Shown here: one piece after another, positions 22,969 through 33,639 of the stretch
How the letters are laid out: each line of letters starts with the position of its first letter
Numbering within the stretch: the stretch's first letter is position 1
NCBI GenBank assembly: GCA_000729835.1
Contig: JFHB01000031.1
Location: 1 to 64,000, forward strand
Length of the DNA: 64,000 nt
From: Atkinsonella hypoxylon
Lineage: Eukaryota > Ascomycota > Sordariomycetes > Hypocreales > Clavicipitaceae
Direction: 5' to 3'
Translations under genes and position numbers: made by a program
Notes under the pieces: model-generated
Database searches by the model: none
Seen by the model: only the letters and a program-made list of their open reading frames with translations
Told to the model about the DNA's origin: nothing

Positions 22969-25353
22969 TCAAGTCCACCCATCTCGATGGTTCCCTACAC
23001 ATAACATGCCCCAGCGACGAGCAATCCACAATATGACAAGGTGAAATCCAAGTAGTATCACTCTCAGTCCCATGATCATCCCGCTTTGAATATCCCGCTG
23101 GGTCATATCACGGTGTCTTGGGTCCCGAGGACGTCCGAAATTTATGACGGAGCTTGGCCATCCCAACTCCAAAGCCGCGATTGTCATCAATGGAAATCCA
23201 ACCTCTATACTGGCTACATATGGCCAGCAAGGTCGGGCTAAAGTCAACAGCTTCACCAGGAAGATTAGCAATCGAATCATTGAGTCTACAGTGCCTGTCT
23301 CCATCTGAAGTCCCGACATAACCCGATGGCTCAAAATTATAAGCTGGTACCGGAACTCTTCACCCCGTGTCCGCGGTGGCGCCATCAAAAGATGAGGTGT
23401 GGCAGTTATGGTCGACTCGGAAGCCACTGCGGTAGAGTCTTCCATCGCAAGTGATTCGAATGAATCATGTTTGTCTTGCCCGCTGCAAAAGCTGTGGGTG
23501 TGTGTTCCGTGACTCACATAATCGTTATTGTGCGAGGATGTTGGGCTAAGTTCCTGAGACGTGTTTCTACCTTCTGCAAGTTGTGTGTGTGATGACACCG
23601 TGGTGCCATTTCTCAATCCATGTCGTCCCCGCAAATTGTCATCCCCTAGATCGAGCGTAATGTCAGCATGTACATGCACAGGGACGTGGTTTAGGAATTG
23701 GTTCAACTGGTCAGTCTACCTTGAAGCGGCGTTCCTGGTGCCATTGGCGAATCGAGATTTTGAATGCGGTGGCCGCGCAGCGTTGAAGCATTTGTAGGCG
23801 CCCAATCACCTTTCGTAATATTGTCGAAGTTGGTCTCACTCTTCATAGCTAAAAGAACTTCATTTGCACTCGGACGCTCCCCCGGATCCAAGGCAAGCAG
23901 CTTCTTAAGCAATTTGTACAATTTCGATGGCAGATCCGGGCGCTCCTGGCGCTCATCTTGAAAACCTTGCCAATCTGTAATTTCTGCACGCAGTTGGTCG
24001 ATATCCTCCAACTCCTCCTGGATGGCGTTGGCGCCATGATAGGGTAGTCTTCCAAAACACATGAAGTAGAGAATCATTCCCAGAGAGAACACGTCAGACT
24101 TGGTGGTGAAATTTCCATATTGGCCAGATACATCCATTTTCAATACTTCGGGGGCACAATATGATATTGTTCCAGTTGAACCGGTAGAATTTCGAATAGC
24201 ATTCTCGGACTGGACTTCGCCAAAATCGCTGATAAGGCATCTCAACTTCCCACCCTCGCTATGGAGGAGACAATTGCTCGGTTTTAGATCTCGATGGATG
24301 TAATTTGCACCGTGAAGATATGCAACGCCGGAGGTGATATCCTTGAAGAGAGAATATATTTCTTCGAAGGATAGCCGCAGCACATGGTTGAAAGGTTCTC
24401 GTGGCGTTTCTGCTTGGCCCCTTGATCGTCTCCTCATTTGCGCTTTCAAATATTCCTTTGTTGCTTCCTTCGGCGCACCACCTACGACGTACTGGTGGAG
24501 ATCACCGCCATTGCAGTACTGTTGTAGGATGAAAGCACAAGCGACACTTGGCCCAAATCTTGCTAGATTAACATCCTCAAGCCATACATGGCGGTAGGAA
24601 ACTAAGTTGGGGTGCGAGAGCTTAGCCAGAAGCTCAACTTCAACGAGCACCTTTTCCAGCCAGGAGTGGTTATCACCAACTGGAACTCGCTTGCATGCAA
24701 AATGTCCCAGTGGGCAGCCATCAATTTCGTGGCGCACCAACAGCACGACTCCTTTGCCTCCTTTGCCTAGGACTCTCTCTTCCACGAAGAACGTTTTGAA
24801 GTAATTGGGGCTGAATGCCTCACGCCGTATCCGACTTCTCTCGGATCTCTGTGGCTCTAGGGTATCGGTAGTAATTGTCGCCCCTGCTTGTCCTTCTGTA
24901 TTCTCGGGAGGTGATATGGACCGCTTTTTGGAGATTATGGCTGATGCAGGTTCAACTAATCTTCGAACAGGACTTGGTGGTCCATTACCATAGGCAAAGT
25001 CGTGGTTACCGGTTCTAAGCATTCGGAAGTAATCTGGGTCCACATATTCATTGTTATTTTCAAAATTTCGATCGTAATCTCGCTCTGTTGACGAAGAGCG
25101 GGCCAAAGGCTGGTGACATGTTGGACATTCGGATCCTCGAATCTCGAGTCGTTTAGACTCACGATCTCGAACAACGACCGCATTGCGGTGGCGTCTGCAG
25201 GCAAATGATGTTTAATAAGATTATAATTCAAAAAATGGTATATATGAGAGATGGTGGTTCCAGATTTCGACGTCTAACACGGCGATCTAAGGCAAGAAGT
25301 GCTTACAAAACAATCTCCCGGCCTTCTTTCGGATGGTAAGGTATCAGCGACAT
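22969..25353 (-). CDS. IKS1: IKS1-type serine/threonine protein kinase, three exons
   Basis: Exons on the minus strand are 25353-25307, 25194-23720 and 23645-22969; phases are consistent and the product is 732 residues. The start MSLIPYHPKEGREIVL and the CPTC pair (C39, C42) are IKS1 hallmarks. The kinase domain runs from about residue 155 to 470. It has a glycine loop GKGGKG (about 159-164), the lysine in FACKR (about 184), HRDLKPSN (about 316) and DFG (about 339-341). The last exon has a Ser/Thr-rich region and two hydrophobic stretches, LLIFLVKLLTLA and GLRVILLGFHLVILW, suggesting a membrane-anchored tail. Yeast Iks1 is poorly understood; it is linked to drug and ionic-stress phenotypes. 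Reading straight on at 23703 would cut off the conserved C-terminal part. Confidence 0.88.
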
Positions 25354-25939
25354 GGCGGGCGGTGTCGAGAGGGCATCTCGTGCATCGGATGGGACTAGAT
25401 CACCTCACGAGGTCTATCTTGATGAAGTCTGTTGCAGTGGCCGCTAGAGACAGGACTATGTTTCTCTGAGCTGTATGTATAATGGCTGGCATACGAAGCT
25501 GGACTAGCTACGAGCAATCGCTTCGAGTTCAAGGTGCCGGAACAATAGTGGGGAAAACATACAGCTTCGGCCAATGGTTTTGGATGACGCCAAAGCTCCA
25601 CCATGCACAACCAAAAGGCCTTGACCTCAAGAAATGGGTTTGATGATCCTTTGCTTTAGTGGTCCCAACTGTGCAATTATGCTTAATATCTGTGCTACAA
25701 ATGGCATGGATCATGATGATGCAGTGACGATGAGGATATTAGAAGAAGCCACCATGAAAAATATGCCAATGCTCAACCCGAACTTGTGGACCCGGATCAC
25801 AGAATTGCTCGTCAAATTTGCCGTAATCTGGACTTTAAGAGCGAATAGCTTGAAAGAAAGTGCGAAGTTGGCAATAACCGAGAAATGTATGCAAAATACA
25901 TGCATTTGTTCCTTGTAAGTCATAATAAACTGCCAGTCC
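25354..25939. other. Upstream region of IKS1, no gene seen
   Basis: No convincing frame lies between the IKS1 start and the MFS relic. A 94-codon frame at 25634-25918 lacks family features. Confidence 0.4.
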
Positions 25940-26358
25940 TCAGAGTTTTGTTACCAGCAGGCCTGTTCAGCTGAGCACAAAGTTCGCCCCCATCCCCATT
26001 GTTGGTACTTCTGTTATTGAAATGGCTACCTGATCGTCTTAATGGGGAGAATTGAAATCGCGATGGTATACATATATGTGTTGAGACTAATAGCTCTAGA
26101 TAGTAGTTACAAGTGAATCTGCTTGACGGCTTTAACATTTACGCTGCGTCGACATTGGCGGCGAACGCCGTAGTGATTTCAATTGCTGGTCCCGTACTTC
26201 CTTTGGCCGGTTTACCGGTGTACGATAGGGTGGGTCTCGGCTGGGGCAATGGCTTGCTCGGGTTCATTGCATTGCTATTGCTTCCAGCGCCTTGGTTGTT
26301 CATCAGATATAGTGAAGTTTTGAGAAACAACAGTGAGATTAAAAATCGCCAGCCATAA
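25940..26358 (+). pseudogene. C-terminal relic of an MFS (DHA1) transporter
   Basis: From about 26119 to 26358 the frame reads DGFNIYAASTLAANAVV, AGPVLPLAGLPVYDRVGLGW and GFIALLLLPAPWLFIRY, which is the last three membrane segments of a DHA1 drug or polyamine transporter. Upstream, 25940-26035 gives pieces such as VLLPAGLF and APIPIVGTSVIEMA in different frames, separated by stops and frameshifts. The first two-thirds of the gene is missing. It is not a close copy of the intact transporter at 6.3 kb, because the aligned segments differ clearly. It looks like the remains of an old, separate transporter gene. Confidence 0.7.
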
Positions 26359-26566
26359 TCAGACCAAGATCTCTAGGAACTTCATAAGCTTCGCTGCCCT
26401 GCATTTAATTAAAATCAGATGCTATGCCATTCGTAGCCCACTGTTACGAATCCGTATCAAAACTCTGCACATATAGTCTAATAAATCAATTTATTCATCC
26501 AACTCCAAACTATTACCATTTTCATCTGACCATTAAACTGCCCTATAACCAGTCACTCTATATCCA

Positions 26567-28247
26567 TTAAGCCTGACCGATACCCAGATGCTCAGGGTCG
26601 GCTCGCACAATTCGCAGCGTGTTAGTATTGCCCATGCCTCCCTTCCAGCCCTGCACAACAACCACGGTGTCGCCAGGAGTAAGGACCTTGAGCTCCAGGG
26701 CGTGGTTGACAGCCCACTTGATGCGCTTGTCAACGTCTTCCTGCCAGTTGACCTTGCTGAAATCCGGCTTGGCCTCCGGAAACAAGAACGGATACACTCC
26801 ACGATAAAGGTGGCTAAATCGAGAGGTCGTAGCATTTCTTGTCACCATGAAGATGGGGCACACGGGGCGATACTTGGACAGCAGCCTGGCTGACTCGCCT
26901 GACGTGGACAAAACAATGATACCACCAGCAGCAAGATCAAGTGAGGCTCGAACAGCAGCCATGGCACATGATTCAACAATACTGACAGGACGCTTGGCCA
27001 AGGTGCACATCTCCTCAAAATGAGAGACATAAGGGATGGAGTTTTCAGCTTTCAAGCATGCTTCGTGCATTTCACGTACAGCTTCACAGGGGTAGCTTCC
27101 CTTGGCCGTTTCGCCCGACAGCATGACACAGTCAGCACCATCTGTGATGGCATTGCCAACATCGCTGATCTCGGCACGAGTTGGACGAGGGTTCTTGATC
27201 ATAGACTCCAACATCTGAGTAGCGCAGATGACAGGCTTTCCCGCAATGTTGCACATGGCAATGAGCTTCTTCTGAGCCGCAAACACTTCAGCCGCAGGAA
27301 TCTCAATACCCAAGTCACCTCGTGCTACCATGACACCATCTGTTTCCTCCAAAATCTCACGGAAGTTGTTTAGGCCCTGGCGGTTCTCGATCTTGGCAAT
27401 AATCTGAATTTGCTTGCCCTCTTGGCCAAGCACAGCGCGAATGTCTTTGATGTCTTGGGCGCGGCGGATGAAAGATGCGAAAACCATATCCACTTTGTTC
27501 TTGACACCAAACCTCAAGTCGGCCTTGTCCTTTTCAGAGAGTGCAGGGAGATCGACATCTGTGTTGGGTAAGTTGACACCCTTCCGCGACGAAATGAAAC
27601 CGTTGTTTCTGGCGCGGACTTCGATAGTTTTCTCGTCCTTGATGCTTAAAACATCGAAAGCCAGAACGCCATCATCAACGTATATGACACGACCAGGTTC
27701 GATCACCTTGGTAATATTCTTATAATCGACATACCTGCGAGATTGTGATTGTGGTCAGCCCGTGAACATTGCGTTGCAGAAAATCTGCGAGAACTCACAT
27801 GTTCTCTGTGTCACATCTGGTGGCGTATTTCTCATCAGTAGTGAAGTTCATCACTTTGCCAGCAGAAATAGGAATGTCCTCGTCGTTCTTCGTATTACCA
27901 GTGCGAATCTCAGGGCCCTTGGTGTCCAGAGCAATGGCGACTGGGCGGCCAGCGTGGCTCTCAACAGCTTCTCTCGTGTTGTTAATGACAGATTGGTGGT
28001 ATTCATATGATCCATGGGAGAAGTTCATCCGAACCACATTGAGTCCAGAATCACGCAACTTGTTGATAGATTCGACGGAGTTGGTCTTGGGCCCAATGGT
28101 GCAGATGATGGAAGATCGGCGGTAGTTGTGTTCGGGGCTGTAGGCAGTGTCGAGTGATGCCAGCCAGGCGACTCTACCACCAGTGTCGAGATGATCCTGT
28201 TGAGCAGCGGCCATGATGCTAAAAGAACGGGATCGACTAGCTGCCAT
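26567..28247 (-). CDS. PYK1: Pyruvate kinase, two exons
   Basis: The last glycolytic enzyme turns phosphoenolpyruvate and ADP into pyruvate and ATP in the cytosol. Exons on the minus strand are 28247-27799 and 27734-26567, with a 64-nt intron. The join gives ENMYVDYKNITKV and 538 residues. Visible signatures are SSIICTIGPKTNSVE, VVRMNFSHGSYEYH, ALDTKGPEIRTG, the active-site Lys region IIAKIENRQGL, VMVARGDLGIEIPAAEV and KPVICATQMLESMI. The first ATG (MAASRSRSF) was chosen because the 538-residue length fits Trichoderma-type enzymes. An internal ATG at 28214 (MAAAQQDHL) would give 527 residues and is a fair alternative. Confidence 0.95.
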
Positions 28248-30268
28248 TCTAGAAGATTTCTGATGTCTGTTAGAGAATGCTACTCTTTGCACCGTCTGAA
28301 TCTTGTCAAGGTGTTTGTTACAGTAATTCAAGTACAATAAGTTCCACCCTATGGTGATGGTTCAGCTCATGGCAGCCCAAATGTAAACTTAGGGCACTGA
28401 AGTTAGGAAAGTAACCTAAGGTAGGGGAGAGGTAACGAAGCATTTAGGAAGGGCTGAGCGAACAAACCTAAGGTATAGCGTCGTTGATCAGACCGCGGAG
28501 TAATTTTGGGTAGTTCGGTCGCCAGCGGAATCTTAATGACTGCTCGTTTAAATCTTTAATACAGGATATTTAGGGAGCAAGAAATGGGGGAATGGTGAGA
28601 AGATGAACAAGGGAGTTAACAGGAACGAAAGCTTTGAGAGGCAATTAATGGTGGGGTCCTGCAAGGGTGATAAAGAAGAAAGCTACGGGCGCTGCGGCGG
28701 AAGACAGCCCCGCCTCACCTTCTTATGTACTGATCGATAAGAGCAAAAGTGTTACATGTCACTGGAAAAAGGTAAAAGCGAAGGATAAGAAGGACTGCCT
28801 GAACGAGCGAGGTCAGACACAGTACTAAAAAGATTTCGACTACAAAACCTCTCACAAGACGCGTATGTACTCTTAAATAAAGGAAGAGCACATTGCCAAG
28901 CAATTTGTGATTCAATTCCCTTGTTCGTAAAAGCACCCGAGGAGGCTCGCCCGTTTAAACCACCCACGTAACTAGTTACTGCCTATGGACATATTTAAAG
29001 GCAAAACCAGGCTTTTGCACGTTACTGAAACATGTTACGACCCCAAATTCTATAATAAAGGTACTATAAGTCTTTAATCAAGCTGCAGGCGTAGCTATTG
29101 AAAATCCAATTCTTGACCAGTTCTACCAAGAAGTTCAAAAGTTGCTTTCATCGCGAATCGGAGCAGTTGCATGCATGTATGTAATTGAGGCATTTGTGAC
29201 GGTCAATTCCGACCGGAGCAGACGTTTGTAACATTGATAAATTACGCAGGAGAAGGCGGGGGGGGGAAGGGGGTGTTTTCTCCCTGCCTTCCCTCGAGCG
29301 GTACAGCGCCCAAGGCTCAACAAAACGCAGCTGGGATTGTTGATGGTAGCCTAAGGCAACTTTGGTCGCTTTCGAGCAATAGACGGAAGAATTTTCGGTC
29401 ACTACCTACCTAGGTACCTAGTACGTAGGATTTTAATCCACTTGTCTCTAAATTATCCTCTAACTTTAGGCGTCAGTGGGTGGCCCTACTGTACCCATTA
29501 AGAGATATGTAGCGCGGTTATGAAGATTGAGGGCATTATGTTTCCGTGCCTCCTCACAACCAAAAGTAGATCACACACATGCACCCATAGGGAGCGAGAG
29601 AGACGGGCCATCGCTGGACGTGCGCTGTTGTAATGCGTATGTGCCTCTTACTAGGCCCTTGGTGATGTCGGTCCTTAAAACTAACCCCGCCTGCTGTACC
29701 GGGTACTTACGAGGTACCTACTTCATAGTGCATCAAGAGGGACCTCACGTGGCCTCAAGCAGGAACTGGTCGTCATTGTGTGTAGCGGGCTAGACAATGC
29801 GAATGCGAACGCTTTTCCGACTCCAGACCCAGGTGATCGCGCCGCCATCACAGCGAAATTACACTCACGACAGCTCGATTACGTCAACCTTGTATAGCGC
29901 TTAGACTCGTAGATCTGGTGATCGCAATAACCCTATACATTTACGCTGTTAAAATCAGCACACTTGCTTGAGCCAGAATACGCAACAAGCATCATGGTGG
30001 TACGTATCGAAGCCTCAGCATATTTACAGTGCGGGCCGCCATAGGCTGCTGCCGAAATATTCAAAAATATCCTTGTGTTCTTAGTACCATAGTCTAAGAA
30101 TCGCGCAGCTTCTCAACCTGCTGACATTGGGACTTTGGTCGAAGGTTGGACGCTTAACGCACTACGCGTTTGACGCCGTGCTCCGTATGCTCTTCATCCC
30201 TTTCAGTCCGTTGTGGATAGCGGAGTGACTAATCGTTAACGGTTTTAGTTTCCGCCTTCCTGGCAGGC
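28248..30268. other. 2-kb promoter and intergenic region of pyruvate kinase
   Basis: A TA-rich, purine-rich stretch precedes the start codon. A G9 run lies near 29258, and CTACCTACCTAGGTACCTAGTACGTAGG lies at 29403-29430. A strong splice-donor-like GTACGTATCG follows ATGGTG near 29994-30008 and might belong to a 5' exon of the tiny gene downstream. I see no other coding signal. Confidence 0.4.
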
Positions 30269-30518
30269 ATGAAGCGATCAACTGGTTTGACGTGAGTAGC
30301 CTGAAGTTTCAGACAGGTACACCTCTGTTGCTGGCATTTTTACTTACGTCTGCCCGTTATTGGGACATCCCAGGCCTAGTTTCAAGACAGACAAAGTTGC
30401 TGGTGAAAACAAAGAGGTTTCGAAGTGGATCGACAAGTACCTCGGTGTCGGTGAATGGATTATGGACCAGTCCGTTGTTATTGCAGGATCCTCCGGCTTC
30501 TTTGAACGAAGACGATGA
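30269..30518 (+). CDS. Probable small spliced gene, unknown function
   Basis: Two exons, 30269-30291 and 30374-30518, joined across an 82-nt intron (GTGAGT..CCCAG), encode 55 residues beginning MKRSTGLTPSFK. The second exon uses typical highly preferred fungal codons (AAG, GAC, ATC, CTC, GTC). It reads KVAGENKEVSKWIDKYLGVG and ends FFERRR-stop. I do not recognise it. The first exon could be longer, or preceded by a 5' exon ending ATGGTG at 29999, but the phases do not join cleanly. The other frames of this stretch look random. Confidence 0.4.
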
Positions 30519-31011
30519 TTCCATCTATACGTAAAGCATCACTTCTGGTTCGTTGACTGTACGCTGAACCCTCCTCGGACAGGATATATTATCATAGCAT
30601 GTGAGTAAAACATGAACATGATCGGAGTGATCAGTACTTTTTATTTGGCTTTTGTTCCTTGGTGGCGTTTTCGGTCTTTAGGTGCTCTTCAAGGGTTCTG
30701 GTAGGAAGCAATGTCTAAAGGAACCAGTGTAGAATCATTGAAATTAATTTGGAAGCCAGAAACTGTTCCTCGGATCGCAGTGTCTGAATCTACAACTGTA
30801 GCCCATTGTTGACTTCTCGATACATTTTTAAGGTTTGTGTGTTTCAAATAATGTTTGAAGGCATGCTACATCCTCGTCCCGTAAACTTAAGGTGCTCTAT
30901 TCCGCTTACTGTCATCTTCTTCACCATAATAGACATAACGTCTAATGTCTTTGACCTAGGGCCAACGATGATAATACATGAACACGAATAGTTATATCTG
31001 TGACGCCAGTC
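30519..31011. other. Intergenic, no gene seen
   Basis: This probably holds the 3' UTR of ATG28 on the minus strand. No protein-like frame is seen. Confidence 0.4.
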
Positions 31012-32919
31012 TTATTCATGTTCTGCAAGAAACTCCAGAGGAACTTCGTTCCCGCTACCTTGGCTTCGGGGCCTGCTGTGATTTATATTGTGGTGTTTGA
31101 CTACTCCTTTTCCGACGGGTTGTGACCCATCATCATCTTCTGCATGGGAGACAAGAAGATCCGAGGGCACATCCATATCACGCTCATCAACATCTCCGTC
31201 GAGGTGACCTTCAGTAGGAGCAACGCCGCCATGGTTTGTCGGCGTTCCGACTGAGCTCGATGGTGTATCGACCGTTTGAGGTAGAAGGGTGCTTAAAACA
31301 TCATTAGCTTCCCTAAAAGCCTCCAACTCGGCTCCAATCGCACAAATGAGCAGATTCCACCGATTTGACTCTGCGAGCTTCATCGCCTGCTCTAGTTCCG
31401 TCAGAACACTCCTCATTCTTGCTAGTTGATTGCGAATGAGTTCTTCCTCCGTTGGCACTTTCTTCTTCCCCTTAACAGAATCCGTATTTGGCATGCTATT
31501 GCCTTTCATTATCCGGCGAAGGTCTGATTCAAAAGTCGACACTAATACCAGCACCTTTCCCCAAAGAATGGAGCCTTCTTCAAGTGCTTGCTTATCTTCT
31601 TTAATTTGCGTCTTCCTCTTTTCTAGCACAGCTAGTTCTGCTTCCCACCAAGATTTAGCCATCTCGGGACTTCGACGTTCAGGGTTAAGACTCAAATATT
31701 CAGGTCCTCCAGCCGAAGCCAGATGACGACTCAGCATCTCGTCATCTTCACCTTTTACCGCTGGGTCCAGGGGCAAAATGGGTGGCCGCCTAATCAACAT
31801 ACTTAATTCTGAATCCACGTCCCGAAGGGCGCCTCGATACCCACTCAGACCTGCCTCCCTCTTCCCCTGTACGTCACTCATCTTGCCTTGCAGCCAGCGT
31901 CGCTGTTTTCGTAACTCCAAGAGCTGATCTTCGAGTCTAATAATTTCTTGATCCACAAGTGTACGCCTTTCTCCAAGTTCTCGAAGCTCCTTAGCTAGAG
32001 GCTCCGTTTCATCATGGTCAAATGCTGATAGCTCCGATTGTATACCTAGTCGTCGAGTGGCAAGATTTTTGAGGGTTTCAAGGGCAGACTTTCTCTCCCT
32101 GATGGCTGTGCCGATCAGCTCATTCTCCTCATGACGAAGATCCGTCAAGGACATCATAGCATTGCGCAGGCCATATCTCGCAGCTCTTAACCCTGGACGC
32201 GTTATGGCAGGTTGTCTAACCGGTATGACATTTCCATCCCCAGTGGATTGTGGCGCAAGGTACAAACTCTTCGGCATTTGAGATCGTGACATTGCTGTGG
32301 AATAGAAGGTTCCCGTTGGTGTGCTACTCCCATTTTCACTCTGATCATCGAGATTCCTGCGCAAGGATCTCTCGTCGACTTCACTACCCGAAACCAACCC
32401 TGCTGCTTGATAATCTAGAAGCCGTTGAATGTCCGCTACAAGATTCCGTTCGCGCCGTCGGAGACTACGCCAAATTCCATCCGGCCTTGGATGTTGTAGT
32501 ATCTTCTCGAACTGGGACTGGTCAAGCATGATATTGCCAATGGACTTTCCCAATATCTGGCCCAGTCCGTGAGACTTCATATCCTTTTCGCAGACATAGG
32601 ACGGCTCTCCTGAGTTCCGCTTCGTGGCTGTTATTGACGCAGCAATAGGAGGTGGTGGACCGGCAAAGAGAGGCTTCGGCTTGTGCTTCGAGGACGATCC
32701 AATCGAGCTATCTCTTCTTGTGGAAGGTATTGTGTCACGATGTTGGGACATTATGGCCGATGCTCGAGACCGAGGTGTTTTGATACGCGCAGATTCGTCA
32801 CCATAATGCTCTGCATCGACCGGTTGGGGCTCAAGTTCCTGAAGCTGGTAATCTGCCGAGGCTAGTGTAGTGGATATCGAGGTCAGTGACAGTCTTTGAT
32901 GCTTGCTGCGCGACATCAT
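31012..32919 (-). CDS. ATG28: Autophagy-related protein ATG28-like
   Basis: A single exon from ATG 32919 encodes 635 residues and begins MMSRSKHQRLSL. The Ser/Arg-rich N-terminus is followed by a block I associate with the fungal ATG28 family: QFEKILQHPRPDGIWRSLRR and NLVADIQRLLDYQAAGLVSG. Long charged helices rich in Leu/Glu/Arg follow (about residues 270-400 and 470-570) and predict coiled coil. The tail is acidic and disordered. In Pichia, Atg28 acts in selective autophagy of peroxisomes as a coiled-coil scaffold near Atg17 and Atg35. The filamentous-fungal assignment rests on remembered similarity, so the role is inferred. The gene shares a 720-bp divergent promoter with a WD40 gene. Confidence 0.7.
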   Translation of the reverse strand: MMSRSKHQRLSLTSISTTLASADYQLQELEPQPVDAEHYGDESARIKTPRSRASAIMSQHRDTIPSTRRDSSIGSSSKHKPKPLFAGPPPPIAASITATKRNSGEPSYVCEKDMKSHGLGQILGKSIGNIMLDQSQFEKILQHPRPDGIWRSLRRRERNLVADIQRLLDYQAAGLVSGSEVDERSLRRNLDDQSENGSSTPTGTFYSTAMSRSQMPKSLYLAPQSTGDGNVIPVRQPAITRPGLRAARYGLRNAMMSLTDLRHEENELIGTAIRERKSALETLKNLATRRLGIQSELSAFDHDETEPLAKELRELGERRTLVDQEIIRLEDQLLELRKQRRWLQGKMSDVQGKREAGLSGYRGALRDVDSELSMLIRRPPILPLDPAVKGEDDEMLSRHLASAGGPEYLSLNPERRSPEMAKSWWEAELAVLEKRKTQIKEDKQALEEGSILWGKVLVLVSTFESDLRRIMKGNSMPNTDSVKGKKKVPTEEELIRNQLARMRSVLTELEQAMKLAESNRWNLLICAIGAELEAFREANDVLSTLLPQTVDTPSSSVGTPTNHGGVAPTEGHLDGDVDERDMDVPSDLLVSHAEDDDGSQPVGKGVVKHHNINHSRPRSQGSGNEVPLEFLAEHE

Positions 32920-33639
32920 TAAATCTATCCACAAGAGATGTTGAGGTCGTCGCCATAATTTAGCACCTGTGAAGAGGTTAAATTGACAAAATTTGGAGGT
33001 TATTCTTGTTGTGCAGATCTTGGTCCTTACATATTATGCCTGAAATGATGGTGGGCGGTGTCTGCCTTAACCACCCTGGCATCTCACGAGACCCTGGGCT
33101 GGGAAAAGCTCGCTCAGCGGCGTGTGATGCACAGAACATGTGGTCGTCCTGGCCACAAACTGGGTTGTCCCACAGTCACATACAGTGAGGTCTGGTACCT
33201 TTCCTAACCGAGTCTGAGCCACCTTGCTGCGCATCAATGCGTACATGCTGGAGCGCTGAACCTGTGCATAGTTAGGCTCCTGCCAATTCCAAAATTGACA
33301 GTCAATCTGACACCGCATGCGACTGAAAATCAGGTCTTAAGTTTGACCACACCAGGCAGCTCATCTCGTTATGCTCAACACAACTACTCAACTCCGCCGA
33401 CAGTATCTCTGCGTTTTCTTCTCTTGGTCCTCCTTACAGGGACTACGTCCATTCAAGAGAGATCTCAGGCCAGCCGCTCTGCTGCCGTTGAGCAGGCTCC
33501 TGCATCAACTGGCAGTTGTTGCATTATCCTTGCTTCACCGAGGCACTTCTGTGTCGTGCTACCCCTTCTCCCAAGCTTGTTGCATATAATAACGCTAGAG
33601 CCACCTCAACAGCTGGCTGCCAGCAGAGCTTGCTTGTCA
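32920..33639. promoter_or_regulatory. Divergent promoter between ATG28 and WDR68-like gene
   Basis: Both coding regions start outward from this 720-bp stretch. Pyrimidine-rich tracts with CTCTTGGTCCTCC and similar runs lie at 33405-33440 on the WD40 side. An open frame continues upstream of the chosen WD40 start but holds no ATG before 33640. Confidence 0.45.
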
